A DNA stretch of 64,000 nt from Gordionus sp. m RMFG-2023 (GCF_954871325.1 NC_088775.1:30419561-30483560), one strand, 5' to 3'. Counted from the stretch's first letter, positions 34,199 through 46,449 are shown. Program-made: numbers and translations. Notes: generated from the letters alone by a model not told the origin.

Positions 34199-37100
34199 CA
34201 GTGACCCCTACAACGGGGAGGGGGGTCCGAAGCAACTGCTTCTATAAATTTCTATGGGGGTACTTCTTTTTTTTAAATTTTTTTAATTTTTTATTTTAAA
34301 TTTTTTTTTTTTACCAAATATAATAAAAATTTATTATTAATCTTGATTTATCTAACAGTATTATATTAATTTACTTAATTAGAATGTTTTTCTCTGGTAT
34401 TCAATTATTTATTATAATTGAGAATGATATTATTGTATTAATATTGTAAATAATCTGTAGAATGTAATTAATAATTTTGAAAAAAAATAAATAAATAATA
34501 ATTTTTCCAAAAAATTACAAATAATTAGAATTTTATAACAATTGGGTGGGCCTAAAAAAAATTTGAATATAATTTGTGATTATTTGTTGATAATAATAAA
34601 ATATTTACATTAAATATAAATTTTTCTTGATATCGTACCGTACATACTCGGAAAAAATATATATATATATAAGATATTTAAAACATAAATGTTTAATTAT
34701 AACAAAAAAAAAAAATATTTTTTTTTGTGGTTAAAATCTAAATATAGTTGCATCAAAATATAAATAAAATTAACAAAAAAGTTTTTAATATAAAACAACT
34801 GACTATATTTGATAAACTAGGAGGGAAATGGGAGTGTTTCGAAGAAACATTTGTAGTTCCCCTTTAGGATTTCAAATTGGACTTTTTGTTTAAGAGATAG
34901 GGACTCGTTTTTGACCTCTGTCCTTAACGAAATTCTTCTACCCAATTGATTTAAGAAATTTAGGGATTGGGGACCGGGGTTTCCAAGGACGCTAAAAATT
35001 AGGGGAATAAATATAAGAGTTAGGGAGGAATCTATATTTATTAAACTTATTGGTTTCTTGTAGTTCCAAGGGGTCAGTATTTCCGTTAGCCGGAAAGGAG
35101 GTAACACAAGAGACGTCCCAGACAAGTCTTTTGCCGCCGTGCCAAAACGTTAAAGACATGCCGTCAGGGCGCTTACGGTCAGCATTTAGGAGACCTAATG
35201 GCTCCAAACTATTGGGGAAACCGGCCGAAATCAAGGCTTTGCCGATTAACCTATTAAGGTTGTCGTGCCTCAGGAAACGGCCACTGACTTTGAGGCACGA
35301 GAAACAATGTCTAGATAAAGGATCAACCTGTTTGTGACAGGCAGCACAGTCCACAGAAGGGATAAGGCAACCAAGCCTATGGCCAATGGAAGTTTGAAAC
35401 TCATCGTCTGTGAGTAACGTTTCCTTTTTACCACTCGGAATCGCGTCTAGCCATTCATGGCCGTTAGAGTTTTTTTTTGCGTTTCTGAGCAGTTGAAGGT
35501 TAGTTAGATCAGGATACATACAAAGTTTTTCAAACGAGCATTGAAGCATAGGGACCAGGAAGCTCTTTAGATGACAGGATGGCTGCTCGGAGCCTTGGGT
35601 GATTAGAGTAAGCCACTCTTGTTTAGCTGAAGATAGAAGGGGATCGTCCAACTCGATAAGCGAGGAAATAGAATCGGCGAAGGATATTCGAGACGAAAGA
35701 AAACACGCAATTGCCATAAGGAAGGGGGTTGACATTCCCAGTCCACCCCGGTATGCGGGCATAGAGGTGAGGGACCAATTGAAATCGGAAAAATTTAAGC
35801 CTAAAAGGGATTCGATAAAATGTTTAAATTTTAATTCGAAGACCTTAAGGAGAGTATTGTACTGGAAAACGGGGGAAGATTTAAATAAATGTAAGAATTT
35901 CGGAAGAAAAAGACATTTTTTGGTGAGAAAGAAGAACTGATGCTTTGGGAGATGATGAAGATTCTTGAGTGAATTGGAAAGGGACTGGATCAAATCGTCA
36001 AAAGTTTTTTGACAAAAGGAGGTTGAAAAACCGATAGGGAACCTAAAAGACAGAGTTCCTCGTGCGGAATAATTGTAAAATCTAAGGGAGGAATTAAATC
36101 CTTATTGTTGAGGGAGGAAATTTCACACTTTTTCCTATTTAGGGAAAGATCAATTTTTGAAGCTTCCATTTCAACGTACTCTATGGCCGACATAACATTG
36201 GATAAAGAACCGCCAAAAGAGCCATCGTCGAGATACCATAAATTAAGGTCTAATTGGAAATTAGACTTTAAAATTTTGATCAAATCATAAATCCCTATAG
36301 TAAAGAGCAGGGGGCCTAGAGGATCACCTTGCTGTATCCCCTCTTCGGAGGATATGGAAAATTCCCCGAATTTGAGTAACGAAGGGAATCCATAACAGGA
36401 ATTAAGGAAATTCCCATATTTTAAGAAATGGTGTAAAAAAGATGGTAAGAATGCCCTCCTATGGATGGTGTTGAAGGCATTTCTGAAGTCTAACTTGCAG
36501 AAAACCTTATCGGCCTCAGTATTTATAAAAATGCACGCAACATGTGAGGTCACTTCACACCCACCTCTCACTCCAAATCCTAACTGTGAAGGAAATAAGA
36601 AGGAACTAGCCTTAGGCCGAATCCTATTTACGATAGCCTTGGCGACTAAACGACGAAAGAATGACCCTATGGCTATGGGTCTAACGCCGCCATCCGGTTT
36701 GGTCAAGGAGACAAGACGTGCGCCAAAAATAATAGGACGAATGCAAAGGGGAACTTCGCGTACGAGGATATTATTGCACAGTTCAGTTAATGCTTTCAAC
36801 AAAGGGTCAATGAAGCCACTATCAGAGCATTGAATTAACTCCACAAAGAAACCAGGTCTGAAGCCATCCAACCCACCTGTCGTCCCTTTTTTAAAGGACT
36901 TTAAGCACTTAAGTACTTCGTCACAGGTAAAGGGAATAGGGGAGGAGGCATGCGGGTGGATGTTAAAAGGGGACACTCGTGGTTCAAGAAGTTGTTTAAA
37001 TATGGTAACGTTGATAGGTGAAATAGAGTCATCGGAAGACAATATTCGGGCCGCACCGCTAATATCTCCAAGATCTAATTTTTCGGAGATCAATTTGTGA

Positions 37101-37255
37101 TGGAAGGAGTTGGGGTTTAAAGCGTAAGAAGGAGAAAATTCATCGATAATTGTATTTCCAAAATTGGACGTGTCAAAAAATAATTTACAATGGGGGGGGG
37201 GGGTACTTTAGGGGGGTATTCTGCTTCTATCCCTCAAAAAGTGTAGGGGTCACTG
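34199..37255. mobile_element. TIR element (3.06 kb, 8-bp TSD) carrying an RT/endonuclease frame
   Basis: The left end is CAGTGACCCCTACAACGGGG at 34199; the right end is GTGTAGGGGTCACTG finishing at 37255. Both are flanked by CATGAGGT (34191-34198 and 37256-37263). CAGTG termini and an 8-bp TSD are hAT-like. The outer 15 bp match well; further in the ends are similar but imperfect (G runs, GAAGCA). Within it, 34817-37172 codes on the minus strand for a reverse transcriptase with endonuclease; 34260-34810 is A/T-rich filler. No transposase is present. A solo end of the same family (TGTAGGGGCCACTG) is at 38098-38149. Excising the element with one TSD copy rejoins the hAT dimerisation domain. Confidence 0.9.
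34817..37172 (-). pseudogene. Reverse transcriptase + restriction-like endonuclease (non-LTR type pol)
   Basis: Reading starts near 37172 without a proper start (FGNTIIDEFSPSYAL). 37093-35990: TCDEVLKCLKSFKKGTTGGL, GGVRPIAIGSFFRRLVAKAI, PSQLGFGVRGGCE, KLDFRNAFNTIHR (motif A Asp), GIQQGDPLGPLLF (motif B) and LWYLDDGSFGG (catalytic YLDD). 35993-34992, after a one-base frame change: YRGGLGMSTPF, CAACHKQVDPLSRHCFSCL (Cys/His finger), KRPDGMSLTFW and KRLVWDVSCVTSF, which fit a PD-(D/E)xK restriction-like endonuclease. After another frameshift near 35050: FIPLIFSVLGNPGPQSLNFL and NQLGRRISLRTEVKNESLSL. The order RT - Cys/His - endonuclease matches early-branching non-LTR elements (R2/CRE/NeSL type). 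N-terminal zinc fingers and any poly(A) tail are missing. About 60% longer than RT alone; GC-richer than its surroundings, so probably younger. Confidence 0.85.
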
Positions 37256-38100
37256 CATGAGGTAGTAGGAATGGTAAATAAATAATAAAATTGTTAAATT
37301 AGGGAAAGTAGAAATATTTAAAAGTAGACGATAAGGTAAAATAAACGAATAGTTTTTCCAGTCTGAATCATAAGTCTCAAAATTATCATCACCAGAAGAA
37401 GAAGCTAAATAATGTATTAGTATATAAAAAATATTTTAATTGAATGAATTTACAATTCTCAGAATCTGATAAATCTTTAGATTCTTTAATCTAGGTCAAG
37501 TGTAATAATTACATCACCATTTTAGCCATCTTATAAATATTTCGAAACTTCTTCAAAAATCTTGAAAATGGTAAAATTCACAGATATCCTTGATATCATC
37601 TTTAACGATTGACTTTTCCGCCATCCCCTTTGGTGTAAAAAATGAGGTTTGATTTAAAATATTCATTGATTCATTATTAAATCTTTCATTAAACTGATGA
37701 AAGTATATATACTGCTTATTTTTGGATTGTAATGTTGGAAGTTTAGAACTCTCAAAATCAAAAGGTAGATTTCTCTCCTTCATAAAATCTTGTGCCTTTG
37801 AAAAACAATCCAAAAATTCAGTGTTATTATTTATTAGGATTAAAAAATAATTAAAGAAAATAATTTAAATTATACTACTCAAATTAATCAGGTAATATTT
37901 TGCCAATTGAATTTGATTATTAAAAAGTAATATGACCCCCGCCCCTCTTATAATTTAATTTTATATATATTAACGGAATCCCGAGGTCAAGTTCGACATC
38001 ATAAACCAGAAAAATCACCTGGTTATGGATATGTATAATAAAACAATAAAAGATTTAAATTTAAAAAAAAAAATTTTTTAAAAAAAGTATTCTTATTCAA
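37256..38100. other. Flank holding hAT pseudogene parts and decayed sequence
   Basis: Apart from the hAT frame at 37553-37813 (minus), there is only A/T-rich sequence. Confidence 0.4.
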
Positions 38101-38149
38101 ATTTTTAGAAGCAGATGCTTCGGACCCCTTCCTGTAGGGGCCACTGTTA
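38098..38149. mobile_element. Solo terminus of the CAGTG(A/G)CCCCTACA family
   Basis: AATTTTTAGAAGCAGATGCT then TTCGGACCCCTTCCTGTAGG and GGCCACTG are the inverse of the left end of the element at 34199 (GGTCCGAAGCA.CTGCTTCTA). The partner end is not in view. Confidence 0.65.
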
Positions 38150-38252
38150 AGATATATCTATATTTAACTGTAAAATCATAATCTTTTTATTTATTCAATA
38201 TTAAAATATATATTTTAAAATCCACATAAATCTAGTATTCAAAATAATTTAA

Positions 38253-38542
38253 AATGTCAATAATAGAGATTAATATAGAAGATAATTTTGGTACAGATCA
38301 CAATGTAATTTCCTGGAAAAATGATGATAATATGGAAAATCCTTTTCCTGAATTCGCAAAGTATATTAATCCAAATTAACACAGGGTATAAATTTCATTG
38401 TAAACTGTGCCAGAAGATTTTACCATCAAACAAGACTAGTAGCAACAACAAGAAAACATTAAAAAGTGATATATCAAATAAATTTAATATCAATGTGTAT
38501 CCCAATCCTTTAAAAAAACTTGAATCAAAGCTGTATCTATAA
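38253..38542 (+). pseudogene. hAT N-terminal BED zinc finger, fragment
   Basis: ATG at 38253 gives MSIIEINIEDNFGTDHNVIS up to PEFAKYINPN, then after a frameshift near 38376 YKFHCKLCQKILPSNKTSSN and KKTLKSDI. HCKLC.K.L.SNKTSS...LK is the usual form of a BED finger at the start of hAT transposases. The second Cys/His pair is not clear and the catalytic part does not follow. Confidence 0.5.
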
Positions 38543-38549
38543 TTGTTTT

Positions 38550-40815
38550 TAAGCTAGATAAGTTTATTTCAAAGTTGATTTTCTGGCCAAGTCCAATTAT
38601 GGTATGTTTCAATTGAACTGGGCATAAGATATTATATAAGAATTATATTATAAATTAAAAATTACAATAAATAATTAATATTAACATTTCATTTTACCAT
38701 TAAGCTCATCTATTTAATGATAATATTTTAAAAATTATTATCTGGATGTTAAACATGTTTAAAATTATCTACTCATCTATTTATATATTTAAATTTTGTC
38801 AAAACATGTTAAATACTTATTTTAATCCTCACATTTTAACATACTTTGAGAGAAATTGGTTCAAAAGATATATATTTAAAAGGTAGTTGCCTGGTTAGTT
38901 GTCAAACATGACCACCCACTTGTCCCCTTCGTAGTTTTTATTCTAACTATTACTATTATAATTTTAAACTGATCCTAGAGCCAAACCAAAAACGCCATCT
39001 ACTAAACAATATAAATATTTAAATATATGTCAAAAAATAGAAATAAATGTTAAAAATTGAAGTAAAAATGTTTAAAAAGTAACTAATAAATTAAATGTCA
39101 ATATTATTAATAAAATTCGAGGATATTTGCCACTCTAAAACTTAATTATAATAAATAATAATACTATTGAAAATCTTTTAGACACATTTTTTTAAATTGA
39201 AAAATAGTGATTATGGGTCAGGCCAAAATATCCAATAATAAATTTCTATGGGCAAGTTCAAATTGCATGAACCTCTACAAGCAACCCTCTTACTGTAAAA
39301 AAATACATCCATTTTTCATTATTTTGGTAACTTATATTTTAGAGGTATTATTTGCATGAAAAATTTTGGCCCAGATCAGATTTTTTATAAAAAATAATTT
39401 TTCAGCCCTGCCCATGTTTTAAGTTTTTAGGCCCAGCTAACATAATTTTTTTAAAATATATTTTATTTATTTTAATTTATATAAATAATAATAGCGATGG
39501 TTTTAAAATATTTGGCCTAGCCTAGGTATTTATTTTTTTTTAAATTTGAATAGAGCCCCATGAATCCAGGCTGGGCCTACTGATGGCTTATATGTTGTTA
39601 CATTAAAAATTTAATGATTACATTATATATCTATAGATTAAGTTAATTACCTAATTCTTCCATCTTTTTATAATAGCGATAAACAATTTCACTTTGCCCC
39701 ATTGAAAAATCAATCTTAAAATGTTCATTAAGATTATATAAATAGACTGATGGCTATAAGGATGTTACATTTATGAAAGATTCTATAACCTGAACCATAA
39801 AATTATCTTTAATGAAGTTGACAACATTTGCATCATCTTCTGATAAATTTTCTTGAAAAATTTTATCATAAACCATTATAGGATTAATATGTTTTATCAA
39901 ATTATTGGTATGACTTTTTATATATTTTTTACTCCAGAATACAACGAATAAGATATTAATAATTACGTGATACGTGATATATAGCGCTTTTGCCCTCTAA
40001 CGTTGAAGATTCAACAGAGCTACGCTAGGTTTTCCTCATTTCCATCTAATTGGAACAATTTAATTTGGGTATAAAAATAAAAATATGAGGAGCCCTCCAC
40101 ACGTTTGTGGGCAAGCCGCACGTACTTGTAGGCACAACATTTCGAAAAATGTTGCTTAAACCTCTATAGGCTTTAATTTAGGAGTGGGACAAAGAAAAAG
40201 CCTATACTCGAGAACTACAGTATAATTTAATTACTTTAAAGGTGGGTGATGGCTGATTTTAAGCTTAATTTTAATGTAAGTTATATCTGTAAATAAGTAT
40301 GATTAAAATAAAATAATATTTACCACCGGATGAACCGAACCCCAAAAGGCCAATAATAATAATAATTGAATTAATATGTTATCTTTTTAATTTTTTTTTG
40401 CTTTCCACCACATTTTCAGAAAACAAATAACTATACAAGTATATTAATTCTAATATACTTTTATTTTTATATCAAAATAATATCTTTATTTGAATAATAT
40501 AATTAAAATTAAAGTTAAACAGTTTACTAAATAAGAATTATTTGAATAATAACATTTAAATTTATTTAAAGCTTATTCTAAGGGTCTATTTCTAGCGGGA
40601 CCTCCGGAAAACGATGGGCCTGTCCCGTGTTAAAAATAATAGAGCATAGTTTTTGAATGTAGTATGTGAATATGAAAAATATCATCAAAATCAAGTATCA
40701 TTCATATATGATCATATTTTCAATAGCTATCTTTTTAGAAGTAAAGTAGGAATATACCTATTTTTTACTCACATTATGCAAAAAAAAAAATATATCACTA
40801 ATAAAAACGAAATTG
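38550..40815. other. A/T-rich stretch with decayed MITE pieces
   Basis: 39220-39590 carries several GGGCC/GGCCCAG phrases (for example CAGGCTGGGCCTACTGATGG at 39570) separated by A/T-rich DNA, probably a decayed non-autonomous element. 40080-40200 is a GC-richer patch without coding sense. No intact gene. Confidence 0.4.
39654..39960 (-). pseudogene. Coding-like fragment, possibly hAT
   Basis: The minus strand from 39930 reads KKSHTNNLIKHINPIMVYDK, then FQENLSEDDANVVNFIKDNF and MVQVIESF, one in-frame stop, then YLYNLNEHFKID and GQSEIVYRYYKKMEELGN. Composition is protein-like. The opening resembles the end of a BED finger (L.SHTNNL..H) but no diagnostic domain follows. Confidence 0.35.
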
Positions 40816-40820
40816 TTAAG

Positions 40821-41065
40821 TGAAGAGAAAACGAAAATATATATTTTTATTATTAAAAAATGTTCATCCATTTACTATATATATATTTTTACAAATAATA
40901 TTTGACTAAAATAAAAATATAATCTTAAAATAAACTAAAATATAAGTTACGACTAAAATAAAGGTTACCATTTGAAAATTAAAATAAAGGTTACAAATTG
41001 TAAAACTAAAATTATATTATTCAAAAATGTTACAATTTGTAAAACTAAAATTATATTATTCAACA
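40821..41065 (-). repeat. 3' LTR of the gypsy element
   Basis: 245 bp, starting TGTTGAATAATATAATTTTA on the minus strand, with an internal duplication of the block GTTACAAATTGTAAAACTAA absent from the other LTR. Confidence 0.9.
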
Positions 41066-41076
41066 TTCTCCTTCTT
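41066..41076 (-). promoter_or_regulatory. Polypurine tract of the gypsy element
   Basis: On the minus strand AAGAAGGAGAA lies directly before the 3' LTR start TGTTGAA, the expected site for plus-strand priming. Confidence 0.75.
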
Positions 41077-41369
41077 ATAAAGAAGCCTTCACATAAGTTT
41101 AATTGTATTGTTATAGTTAGTTTGTTGTCTAAATGTTTTAACATTTTGACCATCAAGTTGTTTCATAAGTCATAGTAATCGTTGACTTGTCTAAATCGTT
41201 GGTTTGTTTAAAGCTTGATATCCTTATCGTAAGTTGTCCTTATAAATCGTGAATTTGTCATATACCTTGCTTGTACTGCTCAGTCTTAATTATTATCAAT
41301 TTTCAAAATTGTTATTATTATCAGTAAGTTGCAAATAATGAGAAATAATAGTTCAAAGTTGGATATAAG

Positions 41370-42531
41370 CAGTGTTGTTAAACGCTACTTTTAAAAGTAG
41401 TGCGCTATCGCTACCGCTATTTTATAAAAAAAAATAGCGCGCTACCGCTATCGTTTTCAAATGAGTAGCGCGCTATTAGCTACTTTTTATGCGATTTTGA
41501 TTTTTTTTTTAATATTTTTTACTTAACTTTATTTCCACAAATAAAATATTGGTATAAAAACATGACTATAATTTGTTACATATATATATATATATATAAT
41601 TTATTTATTATTGCACTTTAATAATAATAACATTTCGGTACTGTCATCCCCAAATCTAGAGCGATGATCAGAAAGTATAAGCTTTGCCATACTAAATAAT
41701 CGTTCAGCACTAGCACTTGAGCGCAACGCAGTATTAAATTTAATAAACACACTTTTTATATGAAAAAAATTATAAAAATATTTAAATGAGTATTTTTGGA
41801 TTTAAAAAAAGCATCTAGAGATTCAATAATTTTATTATTATTATTTATTTCAAAAAAATCATTTATGGAAGGCGGGGGTTTCGATCTTGCTATAGTATTA
41901 GTATCGTGGTTAGGCCTGTCATTTTTTAACGTTACCATCAGCCTATCAAGTTGCCCTTTAGATTCAGTTAAATTATTGTATGGCCAATTTAACTTGAAAC
42001 TAGGATGAACGATAGCAGCTATTACATTATCATCATCATACAGATCTGGAAATCTAATTTATATAAAGCGATTGTATTTATAAAAAAAGAAGAATAACTT
42101 TTTAATTTTCAAAATTTAAATTTATATGAGATTTAGATTCATTTATAAAAAAATATTAAAATGGCATTAAATTATGGTAAATAAAGATTTTAAAAATAAA
42201 ATTATTATACACAAGGTAATTAATAATATATTAATTTTGAATTTTATATTAATACTATATATTAATATTAAAGAAAGGATAATCTATATTTATTTTCCAA
42301 CTATATTTATAATGCTAACTACATTTATGATGTATATTTTTAAATATAAATTTCAAAATTAAATTAAATAAAAGGATTATAATTTTAGATTGAATAATTA
42401 ATATTTTTTAGATGTATTTATTATGTAAAATAGATACTACTTTCTAAATTAGTAGCGAGCTACGGCTATCGCAATTTTCTAAAAAAAGTAGCAGCTAAAG
42501 CTACCGCTACTGAAATATTTTAACAACACTG
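41370..42531 (-). mobile_element. hAT element, 1.16 kb, nested in the gypsy 3' region
   Basis: Ends are CAGTGTTGTTAAACGCTACT and its inverse ...TTTTAACAACACTG; the flanking TSD is GATATAAG (41362-41369 and 42532-42539). The subterminal AGTAGCGCGCTA / GCTACCGCTA motifs recur in both ends. The interior holds only a transposase C-terminus (next entry) and A/T-rich DNA, so it is an internally deleted copy. Confidence 0.95.
41610..42010 (-). pseudogene. hAT transposase C-terminal fragment
   Basis: Minus strand: LTESKGQLDRLMVTLKNDRP, IARSKPPPSINDFFEINNNN, then after a frameshift VFIKFNTALRSSASAERLFS, MAKLILSDHRSRFGDDST and EMLLLLKCNN. SSASAERLFS...I.SDHRS.......M.L.LK is the hAT dimerisation domain. 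The catalytic core is deleted. Confidence 0.85.
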
Positions 42532-42671
42532 GATATAAGAATAAATGAAGAATGATAAATCAATAAGATTGTTATATAATATTTTCAGCGTTTTCATTGT
42601 TGCATTTTAGTGTAAGCGTTTTAGAATTTAATTTACTTTATGCATTTTAATATTTATTTTATTTTTATATT

Positions 42672-43931
42672 TTAAGTTATGTAGTCTTTTAAATAAACAG
42701 GTTTTTGTTTAATTCGCATTGGTCTAGAAATCGATGTTATATCATTTTTATCAGTAATTTTTATATTTTTGTCCACACTTCCCTCCTTAAAATAATCCTT
42801 AGAGTCATAATTAATAAGTATGTTAAAACAGTTTCTAATTCTTAATTTATCTAAATGTCTCCACAAAATACTTTTCTCTGTCTTAATTTGGAAAATCACG
42901 TCACTTTCTTTGTGTGTGACCATGCCTTTGCACCATTTGTCATCACCGTGTACTTTGTACCAAACAAAATCTCCTACGTTAAAGTTTCTATTTCGTGGTA
43001 AAGTAACGTTTATTTTGTTCTCCTTCTCCTCCAACGGTTTTAATACCCATTTAAATCTAATATCTCGATTGAACATTCTCTGAGTTGGTATAACTCCTGT
43101 AGTATCATTACGCATATTTCTGTAATTAAATAAAAATTTGTCAAGTGTGATGTCTAAGTCAATTTTAATATTCCTTTTCATATGTGTTTTGAACGTTCTT
43201 ACCATGCGTTCCACCTGGCCATTGGATTGCTGGTGATAAGCACTTGTGAGCACATGTTTGATTCCATAATTATTGCAAAATTTTTCAAAATCGTTACTTG
43301 TAAAGTTAGTGCCGTTATCCGTAACTATAGTTTCAGGTATTACATATAGCGAAATAGTTTTAAAATTTTATTTTAAAGTAACATCAGTCGTAATATTTTT
43401 AACAGGAATAATAATTGGAAATTTGCTGTAGGCATCGACTATTATCAACCAATTTCTTGTGAAGAACGGACCCGCATAATCTTTATGTATCCTTTAAAAT
43501 GGTTTAGTTGCCGAAACCCATGGTTTTTGTATCTTTTTCGGATTATCATGATATATGTTACAATCGTCACAACTTTTCACTTCCATTTCTATGTCATTAT
43601 TTATACCAGACCACTACATGTAATCTTTGGCTAAGGAATTGATTTTTCCTGCTCCCAAGTGACCTTCATGTAATGACTGTAGTACATTTTTCTCATAGAA
43701 AACGGAATTATGATTCTGTTGCTTTTGTAAAGACAATCCTTAATAATTATACTTAATTCCAATTCAATGTTTTTATAAATATTGTTCATTATAGGCCTGT
43801 TGTTCTTAATATCACTTATGACTTGTTTTAATTCAATATCTTTTAAAGTTTCATCACTAATTTGATTAAAATTAATAGGTAAATCCCCATATTCATTTAT
43901 TATAGTGATATTTTCAACAGCTTCATCATGA
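42672..43931 (-). pseudogene. gypsy integrase
   Basis: After the MULE junction the frame reads HDEAVENITIINEYGDLPIN, then LHEGHLGAGKINSLAKDYMW with CDDCNIYHDNP (the HHCC zinc site), WLIIVDAYSKFP (first Asp), VTDNGTNFTSNDF (second Asp), HQQSNGQVERMVRTFK (Glu) and a GPY-like module NFNVGDFVWYKVHG...WRHLDKLRIR. The frame 43253-42672 is intact; 43254-43931 has in-frame stops (near 43370, 43500 and 43615) and at least one frameshift. No chromodomain after the GPY module. Confidence 0.9.
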
Positions 43932-44166
43932 GGGAGATGATAGACTTACGCCAAATGGCGTATTAGCAAGAAATAAAAGTTATATTTTTTCTTATTTATA
44001 CGCATTTTCCGAATCGATAAAAAAGTTACGAAAATTTAACGAATCATTTAAAATTTGTATTTTATAATAAAATGGATGTATAAATAATTCGTGGACGAAA
44101 TTTAGTAAACTATAAAGCAATGTAAAATTTAAAATACATAAATCTTTATATATCAGATTTTAGAAT
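43932..44166. repeat. Left terminal inverted repeat of the MULE (outer part)
   Basis: Matches the inverse of 53200-53433; continues after the hAT insert at 47799 with GTCACCAAAAAGTACTACCA-type units repeated three times up to about 48080. Confidence 0.9.
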
Positions 44167-44499
44167 CAGGGTTGCCATGTCTTCCCCCATCAGTGGGAGT
44201 CTCCCACAATTTTTTAGTTTACCCACATGCATCTCACTCCCACAAAACTCCCACAATTAGAAATCTCCCATAAAAAGCTCCCACAATTTTTTAATTTCTC
44301 CCACAATTTTTTTTTTAACATTTTAATGTTTTAATATATAAATAATAATTTTGAGAGACAGTATTTGATTATTTTTATATTTAAATAAATTTTAAATATT
44401 TATTCGAAAAATATGTCTAGTTCTTTTATTTTATTTTTCCGCTCTAAAATATATTTTTTATAAAATTCTCCAATTCTCCACTCGACATTTAAAAATTAT

Positions 44500-46049
44500 C
44501 ATGCAGTTCAACATTAACAGAGCTATCTGTCATCACAATGTGGGTCGAATCTTTTCCCCTAATATTTAACGACTCCAAAATAAGTGCTAACTTTACTTGA
44601 GGTAGGACAAAAATGAGCAAGGTTATCACAAATGTGTCAGGACCTGAATCCAAGAGGTCAATTCTAAACGATTTGAAAGTAGGACATCCATATGCTAATT
44701 TAACAGATGCATCAAATAAAAAAAATATTAAAACATTTCCCCTGCTCCTTCGCTATTTCAACAAGAATAAGGGCATTTCTATAAAACTATTGAAATTTTT
44801 TTCTTCCGATAGTGAAAAATCCAACGATATAGCTAACCACATAATGGTAAATTTAGCTGATTCAGGGTTATCAATGAGTTGCATGTCAGCTTTCTACGCT
44901 GATAATGCCTCTGTTAATTTTGGCAAAAATCAAAGTGTATTTACCGAATTGAGGCAGCACAATAATGAATTAATACCAATTGGCTGTATATGCCATATAC
45001 TGCATAATTCTTACAAGAAGGCAATGAATGTACTATATGTAGATGTCGAAGTAATTGTGATGAAATGTTTTAACGAATTTATTTCATCAACTAAAAGAGT
45101 CACTGAATTAAAAGAATTGGTGGTCTGATTTGGAATGGTGTGAGTTGTTGCGATATGTACCTATCAAGTGGTTATCATTAATACCTGCCATCGAGAGAAT
45201 TTTAAAATTTTACGAACCCTTAAAGAAATACTTCTTAAATAAAGATTTTAAAAGCTGTCATAAAATTTTGAAAAATTTTTTCGAGGATGAAATGTCAGAA
45301 GCATATTTGGGATTAGTTTCACATGTAGGAAATCTACTTCATGTAGTTAATATTCAGTTACAATCAGAAGATTCTTTATTGATAAAGATTCACAAAATCA
45401 TGCTACAGCTATGTTCATCTCTACAGTTAAAAATAGATAATAAATTTTATGGCGCTATTGCTAAAAATATCATATTAAAATGTTCAAATATTACTATAAT
45501 TAACGTATTTTTAAATGAAGCAAATATTTTTATTAAGACAATTTTGGAATATTTACAATCCAGATTTGATTTTAATAACTCTATTTACAAGTGTATAAAT
45601 ATTATGACTTTGGAACAGAAACCATCATTTGATGGTTTTTGTAATTTAATAAATATATTAAAATTACCGATTGACATTGAAGCCTTGTTTGAAGAGATTG
45701 TAATTTTTTCCATTTTTTATGATTCGCCAGAATACTTAAAATTAGATGGTCTAAAAGCAGAGAGAAATGGGTGGAATTTTTTCGTAATAACGATAAATCC
45801 CCATGCTTGGAAAAAATTTGCGAGTATGTTTTCTCCTTACCTCATTCTAATGCCTCATCGGAGCGCATTTTTAGCCTGATGAGGACTGCCTGGAGAAAGG
45901 AGAGAAATCGAATTGCTTTAACAACATTAGAGGCCGAGTTAATGGTTAAACAAAATTTTAAAATGTCATGCCAGGAATTTTATAAATATCTTAATAACGA
46001 CGGTAAACGTTTAGTTCCATTATTTAAATCTCAAATAAATTATAATTAA
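44500..46049 (+). pseudogene. hAT transposase
   Basis: 44613-45128: MSKVITNVSGPESKRSILND, GLSMSCMSAFYADNASVNFG, then IPIGCICHILHNSYKKAMNV. 45130-45879: ELLRYVPIKWLSLIPAIERI and FEDEMSEAYLGLVSHVGNLL. 45771-46049: the dimerisation domain FSLPHSNASSERIFSLMRTA, then NRIALTTLEAELMVKQNF. The core (YADNAS.NFG.. as catalytic-Asp region, C.CHILHN as the conserved Cys/His strand) and the C-terminus are both present. The frame shifts by +1 near 45120 and returns near 45810, so only two indels interrupt it. The N-terminal part before 44613 is decayed but recognisable on the plus strand; the BED finger is not. Confidence 0.85.
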
Positions 46050-46449
46050 CTATAACTATTTGATTTTCTGTATTTTATAAAATCTTATTTATACATTTGC
46101 ATAAAATCAAATAAATTTATTTTTTACATTGTAAAATTAATATTTTGAATATTTTAGCAAATCATAAAAATAAAGAAGCATTACAATCTCCTCAAACATG
46201 ACATCATATTAAATCTTATTAATAATTATCCGATAATAGTAATAATATTCTTACTTTGGTATTTCTGCAGCATAATTTAGTGAACCTTTATTAAATTATA
46301 TTCTCCTGATTGCAACTGCATATTAACCGCATATAGTAGATTTCCTATATGTAAAATTCCTAAATATACTTGTGACATTTATTTTTGAAAATTTTTTTCA
46401 AAATATTATGACAGCTTTTATAATCTATTTATTTTTTAAAGGTTTGTAA

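Larger units (their letters stand above)
34060..37840 (-). pseudogene. hAT transposase C-terminal half, split by the RT-bearing element
   Basis: Minus strand: 37813-37553 (LDCFSKAQDFMKERNLPFDF, QYIYFHQFNERFNNESMNIL, FFTPKGMAEKS, DDIKDICEFYHF), then after 37270 the dimerisation domain FTIPTTSCTAERVLSKIN, interrupted at TTSC/TAER by the element 34199-37255, and continuing at 34190-34085 with RFRRSTMKDPFLNNLTILSM. PTTSC.AERVLSK is the hAT C-terminal signature. Frameshifts and stops occur before and after the insertion. A related fragment lies at 60175-60385. Confidence 0.75.

Noticed and set aside
35050-36833. Plus-strand frames of 95, 113, 61 and 122 codons over the RT region
   Set aside because: They lie antisense to the RT/endonuclease, which has clear motifs, and show no family resemblance.
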